A stretch of 64,000 bases of DNA from Klebsiella pneumoniae (GCF_000742135.1 NZ_KN046818.1:3105447-3169446), one strand, 5' to 3'; positions 46,798-59,127 are shown, counted from the first letter of the stretch. The notes: generated from the letters alone by a model not told the origin. Made by a program: numbers and translations.

Positions 46798-48765
46798 ATG
46801 GGGACATATACCATTGCTCCCCGGCATCTCCGCTTTGCCATTAAGCTTGCATGCGCGGTGGTGCTGGCGCTGTTTGTCGGTTTCCATTTTCAGCTCGAAA
46901 CGCCGCGCTGGGCGGTACTGACGGCAGCGATCGTCGCCGCCGGGCCGGCCTTTGCTGCTGGCGGCGAACCGTACTCCGGCGCAATCCGCTATCGCGGTAT
47001 GTTGCGTATTGCCGGGACCTTTATTGGCTGTATTGCGGCGCTGGTTATCATCATCCTGATGATCCGCGCGCCTCTGCTGATGATGCTGGTCTGCTGTCTG
47101 TGGGCCGGGTTTTGTACCTGGGTTTCGTCGCTGGTCAAGGTCGAAAACTCCTATGCCTGGGGGCTGGCCGGGTACACCGCGCTGATTATCATTATTACCA
47201 TCCATACCAATCCGATGCTGGCGCCGCAGTTTGCTGTCGAACGCTGCAGCGAAATTGTCATCGGTATTGTCAGCGCCATCGTCGCCGATCTCCTGTTTTC
47301 GCCGCGTTCGATTAAAAAAGAGATCGACCTCGAGCTCGATAATCTGCTAATTGCACAGTATAAGCTGATGCAGTTATGCGTCGCGCACGGTGAAAAAGAG
47401 GAAGTGGATCAAGCTTGGGGAGCGCTGGTACGCCGCACTACGGCGCTGGAAGGTATGCGTAGTAACCTGATTATGGAATCCTCACGCTGGGCAAAGGCCA
47501 ATCAGCGCCTGAAGGCGATCAACACCCTTTCGCTAACCCTTATCACCCAGGCTTGCGAAACCTATCTGATTCAGAACTCACGCCCGGAAATGGTCACGGA
47601 CGACTATCGCGAGCTGTTCGCCGAGCCGGTTGAGACGGTGCAGGATGTTCACCAGCAGCTGAAGCGCATGCGCCGCTTCCTGACCTGGAAAGGCGAGCAT
47701 AATACCCCGGTCACGATTTATAGCTGGGTGGGCGCCGCCACGCGTTATCTGCTGCTTAAGCGCGGCGTGGTGGGGAATACTAAAATCAGCCGTATCGAGG
47801 ATGGCGTGTTGCGCGGCGAAACGGTGGTTAAAGTGGAGTCCGCCGAACGTCATCACGCGATGGTGAACTTCTGGCGCACCTCCGTCTCCTGTATTCTCGG
47901 AACGCTATTCTGGCTGTGGACGGGCTGGACCTCAGGCAGCGGCGCGATGGTAATGATCGCCGTGGTTACCGCGCTGGCGATGCGCCTGCCAAACCCGCGT
48001 ATGGTGGCGATAGACTTCCTCTATGGCACCCTGGCGGCGTTACCGTTGGGCACCTTGTACTTCCTGGTGATCATGCCGGCGACGCAGCAGAGCATGCTGT
48101 TGCTTTGCATCAGCCTGGCGGCGATGGCGTTCTTTATCGGAATCGAAGTGCAAAAAAGGCGTCTCGGATCGCTGGGGGCGCTGGCGAGCACCATCAACAT
48201 TCTGGTGCTGGATAACCCGATGCAGTTCCAGTTCAGCCAGTTCCTCGATAGCGCGCTGGGGCAGATCGTCGGCTGTTTCCTCGCTCTGATGGTTATTCTT
48301 ATTGTCAGGGATAACTCCCGGGCCAGAACCGGTCGGGTGCTGCTGAACCAGTTTGTCTCCGCGGCGGTCTCTTCGCTGACCACCAACTCGGCGCGTCGCA
48401 AAGAGAATCATCTGCCCGCGCTCTATCAGCAGCTGTTTTTATTACTCAATAAATTCCCGGGTGACGTCGCCCGTTTCCGTCTGGCGTTGACGTTAATCAT
48501 CGCCCATCAGCGCTTGCGCGATGCGCCCGTGCCGGTGAACGACGATCTCTCCGCCTTCCATCGTCAGCTGCGACGTACCGCGGACCATGTGATCTCCGCC
48601 GGCAGCGATGATAAGCGTCGGCGCTATTTTACCCAGCTGCTGGCGGAGCTTGATGTCTATCAGGAGAAGCTGCGGGTCTGGGAGGCCTCGCCGCAGGTTA
48701 CCGAGCCGGTACGGCGACTGGTTGAGATGCTGCATAAGTACCAGCATGTGCTGACCAGCAGCTAA
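46798..48765 (+). CDS. aaeB: p-Hydroxybenzoate efflux transporter AaeB
   Basis: Inner-membrane pump of 655 residues, FUSC/ArAE family. Two hydrophobic clusters of about five to six helices each (residues about 15-160 and 360-510) are separated by a cytoplasmic helical region, and the C-terminus is cytoplasmic. It is 5 bases after aaeA. The length matches E. coli AaeB. A strong terminator follows. Confidence 0.95.
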   Translation: MGTYTIAPRHLRFAIKLACAVVLALFVGFHFQLETPRWAVLTAAIVAAGPAFAAGGEPYSGAIRYRGMLRIAGTFIGCIAALVIIILMIRAPLLMMLVCCLWAGFCTWVSSLVKVENSYAWGLAGYTALIIIITIHTNPMLAPQFAVERCSEIVIGIVSAIVADLLFSPRSIKKEIDLELDNLLIAQYKLMQLCVAHGEKEEVDQAWGALVRRTTALEGMRSNLIMESSRWAKANQRLKAINTLSLTLITQACETYLIQNSRPEMVTDDYRELFAEPVETVQDVHQQLKRMRRFLTWKGEHNTPVTIYSWVGAATRYLLLKRGVVGNTKISRIEDGVLRGETVVKVESAERHHAMVNFWRTSVSCILGTLFWLWTGWTSGSGAMVMIAVVTALAMRLPNPRMVAIDFLYGTLAALPLGTLYFLVIMPATQQSMLLLCISLAAMAFFIGIEVQKRRLGSLGALASTINILVLDNPMQFQFSQFLDSALGQIVGCFLALMVILIVRDNSRARTGRVLLNQFVSAAVSSLTTNSARRKENHLPALYQQLFLLLNKFPGDVARFRLALTLIIAHQRLRDAPVPVNDDLSAFHRQLRRTADHVISAGSDDKRRRYFTQLLAELDVYQEKLRVWEASPQVTEPVRRLVEMLHKYQHVLTSS

Positions 48766-48770
48766 CCCAT

Positions 48771-48798
48771 AAACCGACGCCCAGGCGTCGGTTTTTTT
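48771..48798 (+). terminator. aaeXAB terminator
   Basis: AAACCGACGCC - CA - GGCGTCGGTTT followed by a T run, 6 bases after the aaeB stop. Confidence 0.92.
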
Positions 48799-48844
48799 AT
48801 CGCTATACTTAACGGCGACAGAAAGAGAAGCGGGAGGGGCTGTC

Positions 48845-49120
48845 ATGACCACCTATACGTTTGATTTTGACGAAATCGCCGAACAACAGGATTTCTACCG
48901 GGAGTTTTCCCGAACCTTCGAGCTGGCTCAGGATAAGGTCAACAACCTGGATTCGCTATGGGACGCAGTGACCGGTGGCCTGCTACCGCTGCCGCTGGAT
49001 ATTGAGTTCATCCATTTAAATGACAAGCAGCGCCGGCGCTTTGGCGCATTGATTTTATTGTTTGATGAAGCAGAGGAAGAGCTGGAGGGGGAGTTGCGTT
49101 TTAATGCCCGACAAGCATAA
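48845..49120 (+). CDS. yhcO: Barstar-family protein YhcO
   Basis: A 91-residue acidic protein of the barstar (barnase inhibitor) family, matching E. coli YhcO. The barstar fold is recognisable from [20 protein letters not shown] and [20 protein letters not shown]. No cognate ribonuclease gene is beside it, so the target, if any, is unknown. It has its own promoter region after the aaeB terminator. Confidence 0.93.
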   Translation: MTTYTFDFDEIAEQQDFYREFSRTFELAQDKVNNLDSLWDAVTGGLLPLPLDIEFIHLNDKQRRRFGALILLFDEAEEELEGELRFNARQA

Positions 49121-49146
49121 AAAAGCCCCCGGCAGGCGGGGGCAAG
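49120..49146 (-). terminator. Terminator of the yhcN paralogue
   Basis: Minus strand GCCCCC - GCCTGCC - GGGGGC followed by six T. It lies between the convergent yhcO and the yhcN paralogue; from the plus side it overlaps the yhcO stop. Confidence 0.85.
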
Positions 49147-49170
49147 TCGTCGAAATAAGACGACGAGGGT

Positions 49171-49437
49171 TTATTTGTACAGCTCAGCGGTGGCGTGCCA
49201 GCTATCGCCGGTACGTGCTTCAATAATACGGTAGCTGCTGGCGCCTTCTTTCTCGGCTTTAGCCGCCAGTTCCTGACGCATGTCCATTGGCGCACTACCT
49301 ACCTGGGATACGGAGATGGTGCCCATGGATTGCAGATTTTGGGCTTGCTCTGCGTTCACTTGCTGGACAGCCGCGCTGGCACCGAAAGAGAGAAGGGAAG
49401 CCAGGCCAAGGGATGCGATGATCATTGCGCGTTTCAT
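49171..49437 (-). CDS. YhcN-like DUF1471 periplasmic protein (paralogue)
   Basis: An 88-residue secreted protein with a signal peptide (MKRAMIIASLGLASLLSFGA, cleavage after ASA) and a DUF1471 (YdgH/BhsA/McbA) domain ending SSYRIIEARTGDSWHATAEL. The C-terminal 30 residues are nearly identical to the neighbouring yhcN product, while the signal peptide and the start of the mature part differ, so this is an older tandem duplicate. E. coli has only one copy here. DUF1471 proteins take part in stress and biofilm responses. Confidence 0.9.
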   Translation of the reverse strand: MKRAMIIASLGLASLLSFGASAAVQQVNAEQAQNLQSMGTISVSQVGSAPMDMRQELAAKAEKEGASSYRIIEARTGDSWHATAELYK

Positions 49438-49535
49438 AATCTTTACTCCAGTCTTTGTTTTGCCGCGGCGGGGCGATGTATGTCGCCGGGCCGCGGTAGA
49501 GAATTTTTGTCAGGTTAATCGTTGACGTCTAAAAC

Positions 49536-49799
49536 TTATTTATACAGCTCAGCAGTGGCATGCCAGTGGTCGCCAGTGCGGGCTTCAATAATGCGGTAAG
49601 AAGAAGCCCCTTCTTCCTGCGCTTTTTTGTTCAGCATTTCATGCATATCCATCGGGGAAGATGCTACCGCGCCGACGGAAACCGTGCCGATGGCCTCGCG
49701 GCCCTGGGCCTGCTCGCTGTTGATAATATCAGCGGCGAAAGCGCCAAACGACACGACGGACAGGATGCTGATAGCAGCTACAGTGGTTTTGATTTTCAT
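49536..49799 (-). CDS. yhcN: Peroxide/acid stress response protein YhcN
   Basis: An 87-residue periplasmic DUF1471 protein. The signal peptide (MKIKTTVAAISILSVVSFGA, cleavage after AFA) and mature part (REAIGTVSVGAVASSPMDMH) match E. coli YhcN along the whole length, so this is the orthologue of the pair. I use ATG at 49799 after CGAGGTGAAC; the frame is open 19 codons further upstream. In E. coli it responds to peroxide and cytoplasmic acid stress. Confidence 0.93.
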   Translation of the reverse strand: MKIKTTVAAISILSVVSFGAFAADIINSEQAQGREAIGTVSVGAVASSPMDMHEMLNKKAQEEGASSYRIIEARTGDHWHATAELYK

Positions 49800-50145
49800 G
49801 ATGTTCACCTCGTCGAATCTTTTTGTTGGGGGTCTTTGTTTCGTGACCCTCATCACAAAACCAAGTATACACTAATCACCAAAAATATTAATACCATGCT
49901 AATTGTTTTGTGCGTTAATAGTTACAATAGATTGCGCTTTTTATAACGGATAAGAATTAAAAATGACACGTTAGCGACAGCGATAAGATTTATTTCTAAT
50001 AAATTCATAAAGGTATACGAATTTGATCTTTTGTGCGTTTTACGATTTTCGCGTTAGTAAAAGAACGTATAGACGGCGTAAATGACACTAAGTGTTAAAT
50101 AGTTGTTGTGCCAGAAGGGGGGAGAGGCAAAAGAAAGGGGAGTCG
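49800..50145. promoter_or_regulatory. yhcN upstream region
   Basis: AT-rich stretch of about 350 bases between yhcN and the argR terminator. It must contain the yhcN promoter. No gene can be supported. Confidence 0.4.
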
Positions 50146-50167
50146 CCCTCTGACGGTAGCCAGAGGG
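50146..50167 (-). terminator. argR terminator hairpin
   Basis: Minus strand CCCTCTG - GCTACCGT - CAGAGGG, 8 bases after the argR stop, followed by a pyrimidine-rich stretch (CGACTCCCCTTTCTTTT). Confidence 0.7.
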
Positions 50168-50174
50168 GAATTAC

Positions 50175-50648
<474 letters not shown>

Positions 50649-50675
50649 TCACCCAGATTATGGTGGTAAAATCAA

Positions 50676-50708
50676 CATCATTATGCATAACCATGAATTT
50701 TTATGCAA
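50676..50708 (-). promoter_or_regulatory. ARG boxes upstream of argR
   Basis: Two sites resembling the ARG box (consensus ATGAATnnnnATTCAT): CATCATTATGCATAA at 50676-50690 and ATGAATTTTTATGCAA at 50693-50708, three bases apart, just upstream of the argR start. Two boxes at this spacing are standard for ArgR autoregulation. Confidence 0.65.
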
Positions 50709-51998
<1,290 letters not shown>

Positions 51999-52014
51999 TC
52001 TCGCCCTAACAGAA

Positions 52015-52043
52015 GAGCCGGAACCGCTGTTCCGGCTTTTTAT
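52015..52043 (+). terminator. mdh terminator
   Basis: AGCCGGAAC - CGCT - GTTCCGGCT followed by TTTTATTG, 17 bases after the mdh stop. Confidence 0.92.
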
Positions 52044-52112
52044 TGTCCAGCATTCATGGAAACCGGGTTTCTGGTCAGATTCCCGGCCGGTCCGGTATTT
52101 AGCGATTAACGT

Positions 52113-52132
52113 GGCTCCCCAAACAGGGAGCC
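52113..52132 (-). terminator. Hairpin after degS
   Basis: Minus strand GGCTCCC - TGTTTG - GGGAGCC, directly after the degS stop. It lacks a clean T run, so it is a weak terminator candidate. Confidence 0.55.
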
Positions 52133-52134
52133 GT

Positions 52135-53193
52135 TTAGTTGGTGGCCGGGTATTCCTGGACGGCGATATGGAGCGTGATTTTCTTATCATCACGCATGAT
52201 GACCACCGGAATTTCCGATCCCGGGCGGATCTCGGCCACCTGATCCATCGTCTCCAGCGCCGAGACGGCGGGTTTGTCATTCACGGAGATGATTACGTCG
52301 TTGGCGCGGATCCCGGCTTGCGCCGCTGGACCGTCCGGGGCCACATCGTTAACGACGATCCCCTGAATCTGATCGATCCCTCCGCCCTGCGCGTGCAGCG
52401 GGGCGATCTCCCGGCCGCTAATGCCGATATAGCCGCGGATCACCCGGCCATCGCGGATCAGTTTATCCATAATTTTGGTCGCTAACTGGAACGGGATCGC
52501 AAAGCCAATGCCTTCCGGCGTTTCGCCGTCATTGCTCTTGTCAAAGGAGAGGGTGTTAATCCCCATCAGCTCGCCGAGGGAGTTCACCAGCGCCCCGCCG
52601 GAGTTACCGTGGTTGATCGAGGCATCAGTCTGCAGGAAGTTCTGGCGGCCGGTCGGATTGAGGCCAATGCGCCCTGTGGCGCTGATAATCCCCTGGGTGA
52701 TGGTCTGCCCCAGGTTATAAGGGTTGCCAATCGCCAGCACCACGTCGCCGATGTGCGGCGTGCGTTTCGGATTGATCGGGATCACCGGCAGCCCGCCGGT
52801 AGCATTGATCTTGAGCACGGCGAGATCGGTGAGGGAATCGGATCCTACCAGCAGCGCTTCGAAGACGCGGCCGTCCTGCAGGGCGACGATAATCTGATCG
52901 GCATCGTTGATAACATGCTTGTTGGTCAGGATATAGCCGCGCTGATCCATAATCACCCCTGAGCCAAGCGTCAGCTGATTATGGCTGGTGCTGTTAAGGG
53001 CGCGGTTATAGACGTTCACCACGGCGGGCGCCGCGCGGCGCACCGCGGCGTTATAGCTCGCCGGGGAGTCGTCTGCCGTATCGTTCTGGGTAGTCGGCGC
53101 CAACTGCCACTGGCGCAGCGAGGGCATCAGGGCCAGCAGCAGACCCCCGACAAGCAAACCGATGAGTACTGAACGTAATAACTTTCCAGGCAT
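52135..53193 (-). CDS. degS: Site-1 protease DegS
   Basis: Inner-membrane-anchored serine protease of 352 residues that starts the sigma-E envelope stress response by cutting RseA. An N-terminal transmembrane helix (LLRSVLIGLLVGGLLLALMP) anchors the trypsin-like domain with the triad His (NKHVIND), Asp (SLTDLAVLK) and Ser (GNSGGALVNS), followed by a single PDZ domain (GIQGIVVNDVAPDGPAAQAG region) that senses misfolded porin C-termini. One PDZ and the anchor distinguish it from DegQ and DegP. Confidence 0.97.
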   Translation of the reverse strand: MPGKLLRSVLIGLLVGGLLLALMPSLRQWQLAPTTQNDTADDSPASYNAAVRRAAPAVVNVYNRALNSTSHNQLTLGSGVIMDQRGYILTNKHVINDADQIIVALQDGRVFEALLVGSDSLTDLAVLKINATGGLPVIPINPKRTPHIGDVVLAIGNPYNLGQTITQGIISATGRIGLNPTGRQNFLQTDASINHGNSGGALVNSLGELMGINTLSFDKSNDGETPEGIGFAIPFQLATKIMDKLIRDGRVIRGYIGISGREIAPLHAQGGGIDQIQGIVVNDVAPDGPAAQAGIRANDVIISVNDKPAVSALETMDQVAEIRPGSEIPVVIMRDDKKITLHIAVQEYPATN

Positions 53194-53280
53194 GATGCAG
53201 ATATCGTTAATGAATGGTCAGGCGCAGCATAGCATGAGTTGTCCGGACATCGCACATGGCGGCGATGCCCGGAGAGACAA

Positions 53281-54648
53281 TCAGCGCAGCAGCAGATAGA
53301 TGCTTTCGTTGCCGCGGATCACGTTCAGGGCGATGACCGGCGGTTTGCCTTCGAGCACTTTGCGCAGTTCGGCAATTGAGTGAATACGCTGCCGGTTAAG
53401 GCCAATGATAATGTCATCCTTATGCAGACCGACCTGGGCGGCGGCGCTGCCTTTATCCACATTATCGATCACCACTCCTTTGGTGCCATCTTTCATCTGG
53501 CCGTCGCTGAACGAGGCCCCCTGCAGCGCCGGGATAATCAGTTCCGCGCTGGCGGTTGAGGAGGTGCTCTTATCCAGGGTCACTTCGACATCGACCGGCT
53601 TTCCATCGCGCAGCAGGCCCAGTTTGACCTTGGTACCCGGCTCGGTGGTGGCGATCCGCGAACGCAGTTCGGCGAAACTGTTCAGCGGTTTGCCGTTCAG
53701 ACTCACGATGACGTCCCCGGATTTAATCCCCGCTTTGGCGGAGCCGGAGTTTGGCAGGACTTCACTGACGAAGGCGCCGCGCTGAACGTTGAGATTCATC
53801 GCTTTGGCGATGTCGGCGCTCATTTCCATGCCTTTAATGCCCAACAGGCCGCGCTTGATTTCGCCAAACTGAATAAGCTGGTCGGCGAGGGTTTTCGCCA
53901 TATTGCTTGGAATGGCAAAGCCGATGCCGATGCTGCCGCCGCCCGGCGCGAGGATCGCGGTGTTGATCCCGATAAGCTCGCCGTTGAGGTTCAGCAGCGC
54001 GCCGCCGGAATTGCCGCGGTTAATCGAGGCGTCGGTCTGAATGAAATTCTCCAGCCCTTCAAGGTTCAAGCCGCTGCGGCCAAGGGCAGAGATAATGCCG
54101 GAGGTGGCGGTCTGGCCAAGGCCGAACGGGTTGCCGACGGCGACGGCGAAGTCGCCGACGCGAAGTTTATCAGAGTCAGCAATGGCGATTTGCGTCAGGT
54201 GGTCTGGCTTAATCAGCTGCAGCAGAGCGATATCGCTCTGTTCATCGCTCCCGACCAGTTTGGCATCGAACTCACGGCCATCGTTCAGCTGGACGCTGAT
54301 CTTCTGCGCCTGATTGATGACGTGGTTATTGGTCAGCACATAGCCTTTCGCCGCGTCGATGATAACGCCGGAGCCGAGCCCTTCAAACGGCTGCGCCTGC
54401 TCCTGCGGGGCGTTATCGCCAAAATATTTTTTCAGCTCTTCCGGCATATTGAGCGTCGGCGAGGCAGTGCCTTCCACCTGTACGCTAACCACCGCCGGCA
54501 GAACCTTTTCCAACATCGGCGCCAGGCTTGGTAACGCGCCCTGGCCGGGCACCTGAGTCGGTAAGGATGCCGCTGCCGGAGGCAGGACCGACAACGATAA
54601 CCCAATGCTTAACGCTAACGCACTCAACAGCAAAGTCTGTTTCTTCAT
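53281..54648 (-). CDS. degQ: Periplasmic protease/chaperone DegQ
   Basis: Periplasmic HtrA-type protease of 455 residues. A signal peptide (LLLSALALSIGLSLSVLPPA, cleavage near AAA-S) is followed by the protease domain with triad His (NNHVINQA), Asp (SDIALLQL) and Ser (GNSGGALLNL), and two PDZ domains (residues about 255-350 and 360-455). The shorter LA loop than in DegP and the position beside degS identify DegQ. Confidence 0.97.
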   Translation of the reverse strand: MKKQTLLLSALALSIGLSLSVLPPAAASLPTQVPGQGALPSLAPMLEKVLPAVVSVQVEGTASPTLNMPEELKKYFGDNAPQEQAQPFEGLGSGVIIDAAKGYVLTNNHVINQAQKISVQLNDGREFDAKLVGSDEQSDIALLQLIKPDHLTQIAIADSDKLRVGDFAVAVGNPFGLGQTATSGIISALGRSGLNLEGLENFIQTDASINRGNSGGALLNLNGELIGINTAILAPGGGSIGIGFAIPSNMAKTLADQLIQFGEIKRGLLGIKGMEMSADIAKAMNLNVQRGAFVSEVLPNSGSAKAGIKSGDVIVSLNGKPLNSFAELRSRIATTEPGTKVKLGLLRDGKPVDVEVTLDKSTSSTASAELIIPALQGASFSDGQMKDGTKGVVIDNVDKGSAAAQVGLHKDDIIIGLNRQRIHSIAELRKVLEGKPPVIALNVIRGNESIYLLLR

Positions 54649-54821
54649 TAGATGCTGGCTCTCGTAACCTGAGGTGTATGGAAAAATGTCCTGAATAACC
54701 TGATGTTATTGAATTTTTGCACAGGTAACAACGTGGGGACTGGTTTAAATTGTAGCCGGGAAGTGGGGGAAGGAGCGGGCGCGACGGGCGCGCCCGGAGA
54801 ATATTTTAATCGCAGCGAGGC

Positions 54822-55220
54822 TTAATCGCGTTTTGCGCCTCCGCGCAGTAAACCGGATGCGCCCTCGGAGTAGTCGCGCGGCATCTGGACCGGCGCCTGA
54901 TCGTTGCTGGCTTCAGACTCTTCCAGACGGTTGCGGAACGGGTTGGCGTCTGCCATCGAGTCCGGCAGCAGGTTGTTAGAGCTTTTCGCCATATGCTGAT
55001 ATAGCTGACGATAGTCGTGCGCCATGTTATCCAGCAGTTCGGCGCTACGCGCAAAGTGGCTCACCAGCTCTTCACGGTACTCTTCAAGCTCGGCTTTATT
55101 CTTTTCCAGTTCGTACTGCAGCGCCTGCTGTTGGCGCAGTTTGCGGTTGCCGAAACGCATGGCGACGGCACCAATGATGATACCGACGACTAACCCAATT
55201 AGCGCGTATTCCCAGGTCAT
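54822..55220 (-). CDS. zapG: Cell division protein ZapG (YhcB)
   Basis: Inner-membrane protein of 132 residues (DUF1043). One N-terminal helix (YALIGLVVGIIIGAVAMRFG) is followed by a long coiled coil (LRQQQALQYELEKNKAELEE) and a disordered C-terminus. It interacts with division and elongation proteins. The start at 55220 has GGGAG at correct spacing; an ATG two codons upstream does not. The sequence matches E. coli YhcB. Confidence 0.95.
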   Translation of the reverse strand: MTWEYALIGLVVGIIIGAVAMRFGNRKLRQQQALQYELEKNKAELEEYREELVSHFARSAELLDNMAHDYRQLYQHMAKSSNNLLPDSMADANPFRNRLEESEASNDQAPVQMPRDYSEGASGLLRGGAKRD

Positions 55221-55410
55221 GAACATCTCCCGTTGTATTGTGGTTCCGTAGGGTGGCTCTTAGGCTCTCCGCCTGCGCCCGATAGTGCCACTATAACCGC
55301 TAATTCCACAGAAGTGGAATCCTGGCGTATCATCGCGTAGTGTAGAACGGCCTTTTTTTCGTCAATCGTGAGCTTCGGCATTACGGTTTTCAAGGAATAA
55401 CAATTAGATC

Positions 55411-56538
55411 ATGCAAAGCCTGTCTCCAACATCGCGTTACCTTTTAGCCCTGAAAGAGGGCAGCCATCAACCCGACGACGTCCAGCAAGAAGCGGTGAGC
55501 CGCCTTGATACCATTTACCAGGAACTGCAGACGCAGCCCGCGCCGGTCGCGTCAGGCGGCGGTTTGCGCGCGAAATTCGGCAAACTGCTGGGTAAGCGCG
55601 AGCCGGCTGCCGGGACGGCACCTGTCCGCGGCCTGTATATGTGGGGCGGCGTGGGGCGAGGCAAAACCTGGCTGATGGACCTGTTTTACCAGAGCCTGCC
55701 GGGCGAGCGTAAACAGCGCCTGCATTTCCATCGTTTCATGCTGCGCGTACACGAAGAGCTGACCACCCTGCAGGGACATAGCGACCCGCTGGAGATCGTC
55801 GCCGACCGCTTTAAAGCGGAAACCGACGTGCTCTGTTTCGACGAGTTTTTTGTCTCCGATATTACCGACGCCATGCTGTTGGGCGGGCTGATGAAAGCCC
55901 TGTTCGCCCGCGGCATCACCCTGGTGGCGACCTCCAATATTCCGCCGGATGAACTCTATCGCAATGGCCTGCAGCGGGCCCGTTTTCTGCCGGCGATCGA
56001 CGCCATCAAGCAGCATTGCGATATTATGAACGTCGATGCCGGCATCGATTATCGACTGCGTACCCTGACGCAGGCGCACCTGTGGCTGTCGCCGCTGAAT
56101 AACGACACCCGCGAACAGATGGATAAACTGTGGCTCGCGCTGGCGGGCGCGCCGCGCGCTGCCGGGCCGACGCTGGAGATTAACCATCGCGAGCTGCCTA
56201 CCCTCGGCGTAGAAAACCAGACGCTGGCGGCGTCATTCGCCACGCTATGCGTGGATGCGCGCAGCCAGCATGACTATATCGCGCTCTCCCGACTGTTCCA
56301 TACGGTGATGCTGTTCGACGTGCCGGTGATGACCGCGCAGCTGGAGAGCGAGGCCCGCCGCTTTATCGCTCTGGTGGATGAGTTTTACGAGCGCCATGTA
56401 AAGCTGGTGGTCAGCGCGGCAGTGCCGCTGTACGACATTTACCAGGGCGAGCGGCTGAAGTTTGAGTTCCAGCGCTGTCTCTCGCGTCTGCAGGAGATGC
56501 AGAGCGAAGAGTACCTCAAACGTCCGCATATGCCCTGA
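55411..56538 (+). CDS. zapE: Cell division ATPase ZapE (YhcM)
   Basis: AFG1-like ATPase of 375 residues associated with the Z ring under anaerobic or stress conditions. Walker A is MWGGVGRGKTWLMD (about residues 71-84) and Walker B VLCFDEFFVSDITDA. The C-terminal part has arginine-finger and lid segments of the family. It is divergent from zapG. Confidence 0.96.
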   Translation: MQSLSPTSRYLLALKEGSHQPDDVQQEAVSRLDTIYQELQTQPAPVASGGGLRAKFGKLLGKREPAAGTAPVRGLYMWGGVGRGKTWLMDLFYQSLPGERKQRLHFHRFMLRVHEELTTLQGHSDPLEIVADRFKAETDVLCFDEFFVSDITDAMLLGGLMKALFARGITLVATSNIPPDELYRNGLQRARFLPAIDAIKQHCDIMNVDAGIDYRLRTLTQAHLWLSPLNNDTREQMDKLWLALAGAPRAAGPTLEINHRELPTLGVENQTLAASFATLCVDARSQHDYIALSRLFHTVMLFDVPVMTAQLESEARRFIALVDEFYERHVKLVVSAAVPLYDIYQGERLKFEFQRCLSRLQEMQSEEYLKRPHMP

Positions 56539-56607
56539 CAGGGGACTTTTTCAGGCGGATTCAGGGCCGCAAGGCCGCCCCGGGCGCGGCCTGAAAAATC
56601 TCATAAA

Positions 56608-56640
56608 GGGGTCGATCTTTGACCCCGACTTCTCTATAAT
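56608..56640 (+). promoter_or_regulatory. Hairpin and TATAAT promoter element before rplM
   Basis: GGGGTC - GATCTTT - GACCCC forms a hairpin (56608-56626), followed by a consensus -10 TATAAT at 56635-56640. The best -35 at 17 bases is poor. Transcription of rplM-rpsI likely starts about 7 bases after the -10, giving a leader of about 155 bases, which is where L13-type autoregulation would act. Confidence 0.5.
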
Positions 56641-56716
56641 CTTGCGACCCCACGTTACGAGAAGGTTTTTTTCCCGAAACTTTCTATGCGCCGGCATAGG
56701 CTATTCGAAGGGGTAG

Positions 56717-57232
<516 letters not shown>

Positions 57233-57244
57233 TCGGGATTATAG

Positions 57245-57640
<396 letters not shown>

Positions 57641-57670
57641 TTGTTTTCTGCTCACGCAGAACAATTTGCG

Positions 57671-57698
57671 AAAAAACCCGCTTCGGCGGGTTTTTTTA
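57671..57698 (+). terminator. rplM-rpsI terminator
   Basis: AAAACCCGC - TTCG - GCGGGTTTT with a continuing T run, about 30 bases after rpsI. Confidence 0.93.
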
Positions 57699-57951
57699 TG
57701 GATAAAACGGCTGTTATCCACAAGCATAGCGCCGGTTCTCGCCACTTTTTCAGCATTTCCAGAATCCCCTCACCACAACGTCTTCAAAATCTGGTAAACT
57801 ATCATCCAATTTTCTGCCCAAATGCTGGTGATTGTTCATTTTTTGTTTTATTCGTGAACGAAGGTGACATCGCGCTAATGGGGTTTTTACATCTGGCTGG
57901 TCATGAGTGGCCGGCAGCAGTACAAAATTCTGAATATACCTGGAGGTTTTC
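57699..57951. promoter_or_regulatory. sspAB upstream region
   Basis: About 250 bases holding the sspA promoter; a good GGAGG lies 7 bases before the sspA ATG. No further element or gene is assigned. Confidence 0.4.
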
Positions 57952-58590
57952 ATGGCTGTCGCTGCCAACAAACGTTCGGTAATGACGCTGTTTTCTGGTC
58001 CTACTGACATCTATAGCCATCAGGTCCGCATTGTGCTGGCCGAGAAGGGTGTCAGTTTTGAGATAGAGCACGTGGAGAAGGATAACCCGCCTCAGGATCT
58101 GATTGACCTCAACCCGAATCAAAGCGTACCGACGCTGGTGGATCGTGAGCTCACTCTGTGGGAATCCCGCATCATTATGGAGTATCTGGATGAGCGTTTC
58201 CCGCACCCGCCGTTAATGCCGGTTTATCCGGTGGCGCGTGGTGAAAGCCGCCTGTATATGCAACGTATCGAGAAGGACTGGTATTCGCTGATGAACACCA
58301 TCCAGAGCGGTACCGCAGCGCAAGCTGATGCTGCGCGTAAGCAGCTGCGTGAAGAACTGCTGGCCATCGCGCCGGTCTTCACCCAGAAACCTTACTTCCT
58401 GAGCGATGAGTTCAGCCTGGTGGACTGCTACCTGGCGCCGCTGCTGTGGCGTCTGCCGGTTCTTGGTGTGGAGCTGGTTGGCGCTGGCGCGAAAGAGCTC
58501 AAAGGCTATATGACTCGCGTATTTGAGCGTGATTCCTTCCTCGCTTCTTTAACTGAAGCCGAGCGTGAAATGCGCCTCGGTCGGGGCTAA
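57952..58590 (+). CDS. sspA: Stringent starvation protein A
   Basis: RNA-polymerase-associated protein of 212 residues with a glutathione S-transferase fold but no enzyme activity (MTLFSGPTDIYSHQVRIVLA; NPNQSVPTLVDRELTLWESR). It is needed for acid tolerance and for late transcription of phage P1. It is 3 bases before sspB. Confidence 0.97.
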   Translation: MAVAANKRSVMTLFSGPTDIYSHQVRIVLAEKGVSFEIEHVEKDNPPQDLIDLNPNQSVPTLVDRELTLWESRIIMEYLDERFPHPPLMPVYPVARGESRLYMQRIEKDWYSLMNTIQSGTAAQADAARKQLREELLAIAPVFTQKPYFLSDEFSLVDCYLAPLLWRLPVLGVELVGAGAKELKGYMTRVFERDSFLASLTEAEREMRLGRG

Positions 58591-58593
58591 ATA

Positions 58594-59088
58594 ATGGATG
58601 TATCACAGCTGACGCCGCGTCGCCCGTATCTGTTACGGGCGTTTTATGACTGGCTGCTGGATAACCAGCTGACGCCGCACCTGGTGGTGGATGTGACGCT
58701 GCCGGGCGTGCTCGTGCCGATGGAGTACGCGCGCGATGGGCAAATCGTTCTCAATATTGCCCCGCGTGCGGTAGGCAATCTCGAGCTGGCGAACGACGAA
58801 GTGCGCTTCAACGCGCGCTTTGGCGGGGTACCACGCAACGTGTCTGTCCCGCTGGCTGCGGTACTCGCCATCTACGCCCGTGAGAACGGCGCTGGTACGA
58901 TGTTCGAACCGGAAGCGGCCTATGACGAAGACGTCAGCAGCCTCAACGATGATGACGTCGCGCCGGAGAGTGAAAGCGAAACGGTGATGTCGGTGATCGA
59001 TGGCGATAAGCCGGATAATCACGACGACGATCCTGACGACACGCCGCCGCCGCGCGGTGGTCGCCCGGCGCTGCGCGTGGTGAAGTAA
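58594..59088 (+). CDS. sspB: ClpXP adaptor SspB
   Basis: Adaptor of 164 residues that delivers ssrA-tagged peptides and RseA fragment to ClpXP. The folded N-terminal domain (LTPRRPYLLRAFYDWLLDNQ; RFNARFGGVPRNVSVPLAAV) binds the tag; an acidic, flexible stretch leads to the ClpX-binding tail GGRPALRVVK. It is co-transcribed with sspA. Confidence 0.97.
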   Translation: MDVSQLTPRRPYLLRAFYDWLLDNQLTPHLVVDVTLPGVLVPMEYARDGQIVLNIAPRAVGNLELANDEVRFNARFGGVPRNVSVPLAAVLAIYARENGAGTMFEPEAAYDEDVSSLNDDDVAPESESETVMSVIDGDKPDNHDDDPDDTPPPRGGRPALRVVK

Positions 59089-59100
59089 ATCCCTTCTCTG

Positions 59101-59127
59101 ACAGGCCCTGCGGGGCCTGTTTTTTTG
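59101..59127 (+). terminator. sspAB terminator
   Basis: ACAGGCCC - TGC - GGGGCCTGT followed by a T run, 12 bases after sspB. Confidence 0.92.

Noticed and set aside
48845..49120. Toxin-antitoxin system with YhcO as barstar-like antitoxin
   Set aside because: No ribonuclease gene is adjacent; it is a conserved backbone gene.
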